Origin: Thalassomonas actiniarum
GTDB lineage: Bacteria; Pseudomonadota; Gammaproteobacteria; Enterobacterales; Alteromonadaceae
Assembly: GCF_000948975.2 (NCBI RefSeq)
Contig: NZ_CP059735.1
Coordinates: forward strand, 4,340,001-4,404,000
DNA: 64,000 nucleotides
Direction: 5' to 3'
Made by a program: the position numbers and the translations under genes. Each line of letters begins with the position of its first letter. Position 1 is the stretch's first letter. Shown here piece by piece: positions 62,529 to 64,000 of the stretch. The notes beneath the pieces are model-generated. The model was not told the origin of the DNA and ran no database searches. It saw only the letters and a program-made list of their open reading frames with translations.

Positions 62529-64000
62529 TTAAAGTTTTACCCAAACACTGGCAGTACCCGGTTCTTCACCTTTAGTCCACCAACCGGCCTGGTAATTGGC
62601 ATTGTTATGAGAAACCTTATCGCCGCCATTATAGGCAAGATCTGAACGCCACGGACGGATCTGACCGTCATCAGGCACGACTTCTTCCCATGGACCGCCA
62701 AGGTCTGGTCTGTCTCCCTGAGTCCACCATTTGGCCCGATACTCTGTACCTTCATACATTACCGTATTACCGGCAACATAAATTTCGGAGGCTAACCAGG
62801 TAGTATTGCCACTGTCTTTGTTTTTCACGCTGATGGTAAAGCTGCGGCTGCTGGTCAGCTGACCGTCAGAGACATCAACACTTACCGAAAAGTCAGTATC
62901 GGCATCCACCTCACCCACAGACAAGCTGACATTCGCCCCGCTGCCGGTAATGCTTATGCCAACTGGCAGATTCCACTGATAGCTCAAGGTATCCCCCTGG
63001 GCATCTGTAGCAGTCACGCTAATATCTACCGAACTGTTTTCATCTATGCTGACATCGGCAATCGGGCTAACTTCAGGCGCGGTATTTCCGCCGGTATCAA
63101 CCACAACAGTTACCACGGCGTCACGGCTGACAGTGGCTTTTCCGTCTGAAACCACAGCACTGATCACATAATCCGTGGTTTGCGCCGGGGTTGGCGCGGT
63201 TAAAGTCAGGGTATCGGTATTTTGTCCCGTGGCATTAAACACCGGGTCTACCTGCCATTGATAGGTTAACGGGTCATTGTCTGCGTCGGTCGCCGTTACC
63301 GGAATGATTAAGCTTTCACCTGCGTTAACGGTAAAGTTAGCCGGCAGGTTCACTACCGGTTTGTTGTTTACCGGATCGGTACCGCCTCCCGCCAGTCCTT
63401 CATTCATGGCATTAAGAATATCGCCGTTGTCAGCATCAATTTCCCAGCCGAACAAACCGGCAAAGTTATGCTGCCTGACATATTGGCCTTTTACTTTTAC
63501 CGAGCGCGGGTTGTCATAGGTGATAAGTTTGCCTGAAGTGCGGTTCCAAACATAGGCCGCTTCAGCCTGTTCGTCATAACCCACTTCAAAACCGTTAATG
63601 CCGGTGCCGCTGGCACCTATCATATTGGCCTTAACGCCTTTATAGTCAATAACACCAGCTTCCCATACACCCTCGGCATTAGAGCCGGTTAACTTACCAT
63701 TGCCCGGGGCGGTCATAGGGTTATCGATATCGGTGGCATTTGCCGGAAGTACCCCTTCCCAGCCGCGACCGTACATGGCGGTGCCGAGCACAATTTTACT
63801 TGGCGAGACATTTTGCGCGAGCAATAACTGGGCGGCATGGTCCATGGTATAAGCCGGGCCTTTTCTCGGCTCGCCGTTATCATCCAACCCGGTACCGTCA
63901 CATTCATCTGTGCTTAAATGCGAGCCGCAATAAACGCCGGTTTGATGGCCGGTAACATTATTCCAGCCGCCGTAGAAGTCATAGGTCATGGCGAAGATGT
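62529..64000 (-). CDS. GH18 chitinase with PKD-like and chitin-binding modules (5' end outside the window)
   Basis: The gene enters from the right edge; 490 C-terminal residues are seen. First comes the end of a GH18 barrel, with AMTYDFYGGWNN, LGTAMYGRGW and GLFGWEIDADNGDILNAM. Two Ig/PKD-like domains (about 215-305 and 310-395 of the visible part, each with the DxxSVxxGxS and TDADNDPLTYQW type patterns) follow. Two C-terminal CBM5/12 chitin-binding modules end it (YRAKWWTQGDRPDLGGPWEEV and YQAGWWTKGEEPG). The catalytic DxxDxDxE motif lies outside the window. It degrades chitin extracellularly and would supply oligomers to the GlcNAc locus at 26.7-40 kb. Confidence 0.92.
   Translation of the reverse strand, partial: IFAMTYDFYGGWNNVTGHQTGVYCGSHLSTDECDGTGLDDNGEPRKGPAYTMDHAAQLLLAQNVSPSKIVLGTAMYGRGWEGVLPANATDIDNPMTAPGNGKLTGSNAEGVWEAGVIDYKGVKANMIGASGTGINGFEVGYDEQAEAAYVWNRTSGKLITYDNPRSVKVKGQYVRQHNFAGLFGWEIDADNGDILNAMNEGLAGGGTDPVNNKPVVNLPANFTVNAGESLIIPVTATDADNDPLTYQWQVDPVFNATGQNTDTLTLTAPTPAQTTDYVISAVVSDGKATVSRDAVVTVVVDTGGNTAPEVSPIADVSIDENSSVDISVTATDAQGDTLSYQWNLPVGISITGSGANVSLSVGEVDADTDFSVSVDVSDGQLTSSRSFTISVKNKDSGNTTWLASEIYVAGNTVMYEGTEYRAKWWTQGDRPDLGGPWEEVVPDDGQIRPWRSDLAYNGGDKVSHNNANYQAGWWTKGEEPGTASVWVKL

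Overview
The window looks like the chromosome of a marine gammaproteobacterium of the order Alteromonadales, most like Colwelliaceae (Thalassomonas/Colwellia type). This is an inference from gene content: a complete Tol-Pal operon beside aspS-yebC-ruvCAB and cmoAB, a Shewanella-style N-acetylglucosamine (GlcNAc) pathway with NagP, NagB-II and a TonB receptor, many secreted polysaccharide-degrading enzymes, a PEP-CTERM protein and moderate GC content. No 16S or other species marker is present.

Layout. 1-3.3 kb: tRNA-Ser(GGA), nadA, a SymE-like toxin gene and a tandem array of seven intact tRNA-Lys(UUU) genes plus one decayed copy. 3.3-8.6 kb: ybgC-tolQ-tolR-tolA-tolB-pal-cpoB, all on the minus strand, the envelope-constriction machine. 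8.6-9.3 kb: no protein gene, but an orphan promoter-terminator pair that may encode a small RNA. 9.3-14.4 kb: aspS, yebC and ruvC-ruvA-ruvB. 14.6-19.4 kb: a large diguanylate cyclase divergent from cmoA-cmoB. 19.5-26.7 kb: a LysR regulator, a solute-binding-like protein, a dGTPase of the anti-phage type, a two-component pair and a lipoprotein amidohydrolase.

26.7-42.6 kb is a GlcNAc/chitin-oligomer utilisation locus: NagP transporter, NagA deacetylase, NagB-II deaminase, NagK-type kinase, GH20 hexosaminidase, TonB receptor, Pgi and a LacI regulator (NagR-like). The 14-bp palindrome TGACAGCGCTGTCA occurs before nagK, the TonB receptor gene and the pgi/lacI pair, and with one mismatch before a PEP-CTERM protein gene, so a local regulon can be read from the sequence. 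Receptor and hexosaminidase feed GlcNAc to NagP; kinase, deacetylase, deaminase and Pgi carry it to glycolysis. A multidomain GH18 chitinase is cut by the right window edge.

42.6-64 kb is accessory. It holds ohrR/ohr, a MITE-like element, an orphan double-glycine (RiPP-like) precursor, two LysR/HDOD-type regulators, and a candidate membrane-active toxin gene broken by one in-frame TAA. The toxin gene is followed, with an ATGA overlap, by three tandem two-helix membrane paralogs that look like immunity proteins. Then come a 1000-residue GH5 enzyme with three repeated accessory modules, a MarR-GNAT/MerB-like operon, a two-gene small-protein operon with a structured leader, and an AT-rich defence-like segment. 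In that segment a TIR-like protein and a SMEK-domain protein each follow a copy of a roughly 217-bp repeat. The SMEK gene is followed within 8 bp by an integron-type attC site, and then by a solitary ParA-like ATPase with its own operator. The toxin/immunity block and the repeat-TIR-repeat-SMEK-attC segment are the parts most worth a second look.
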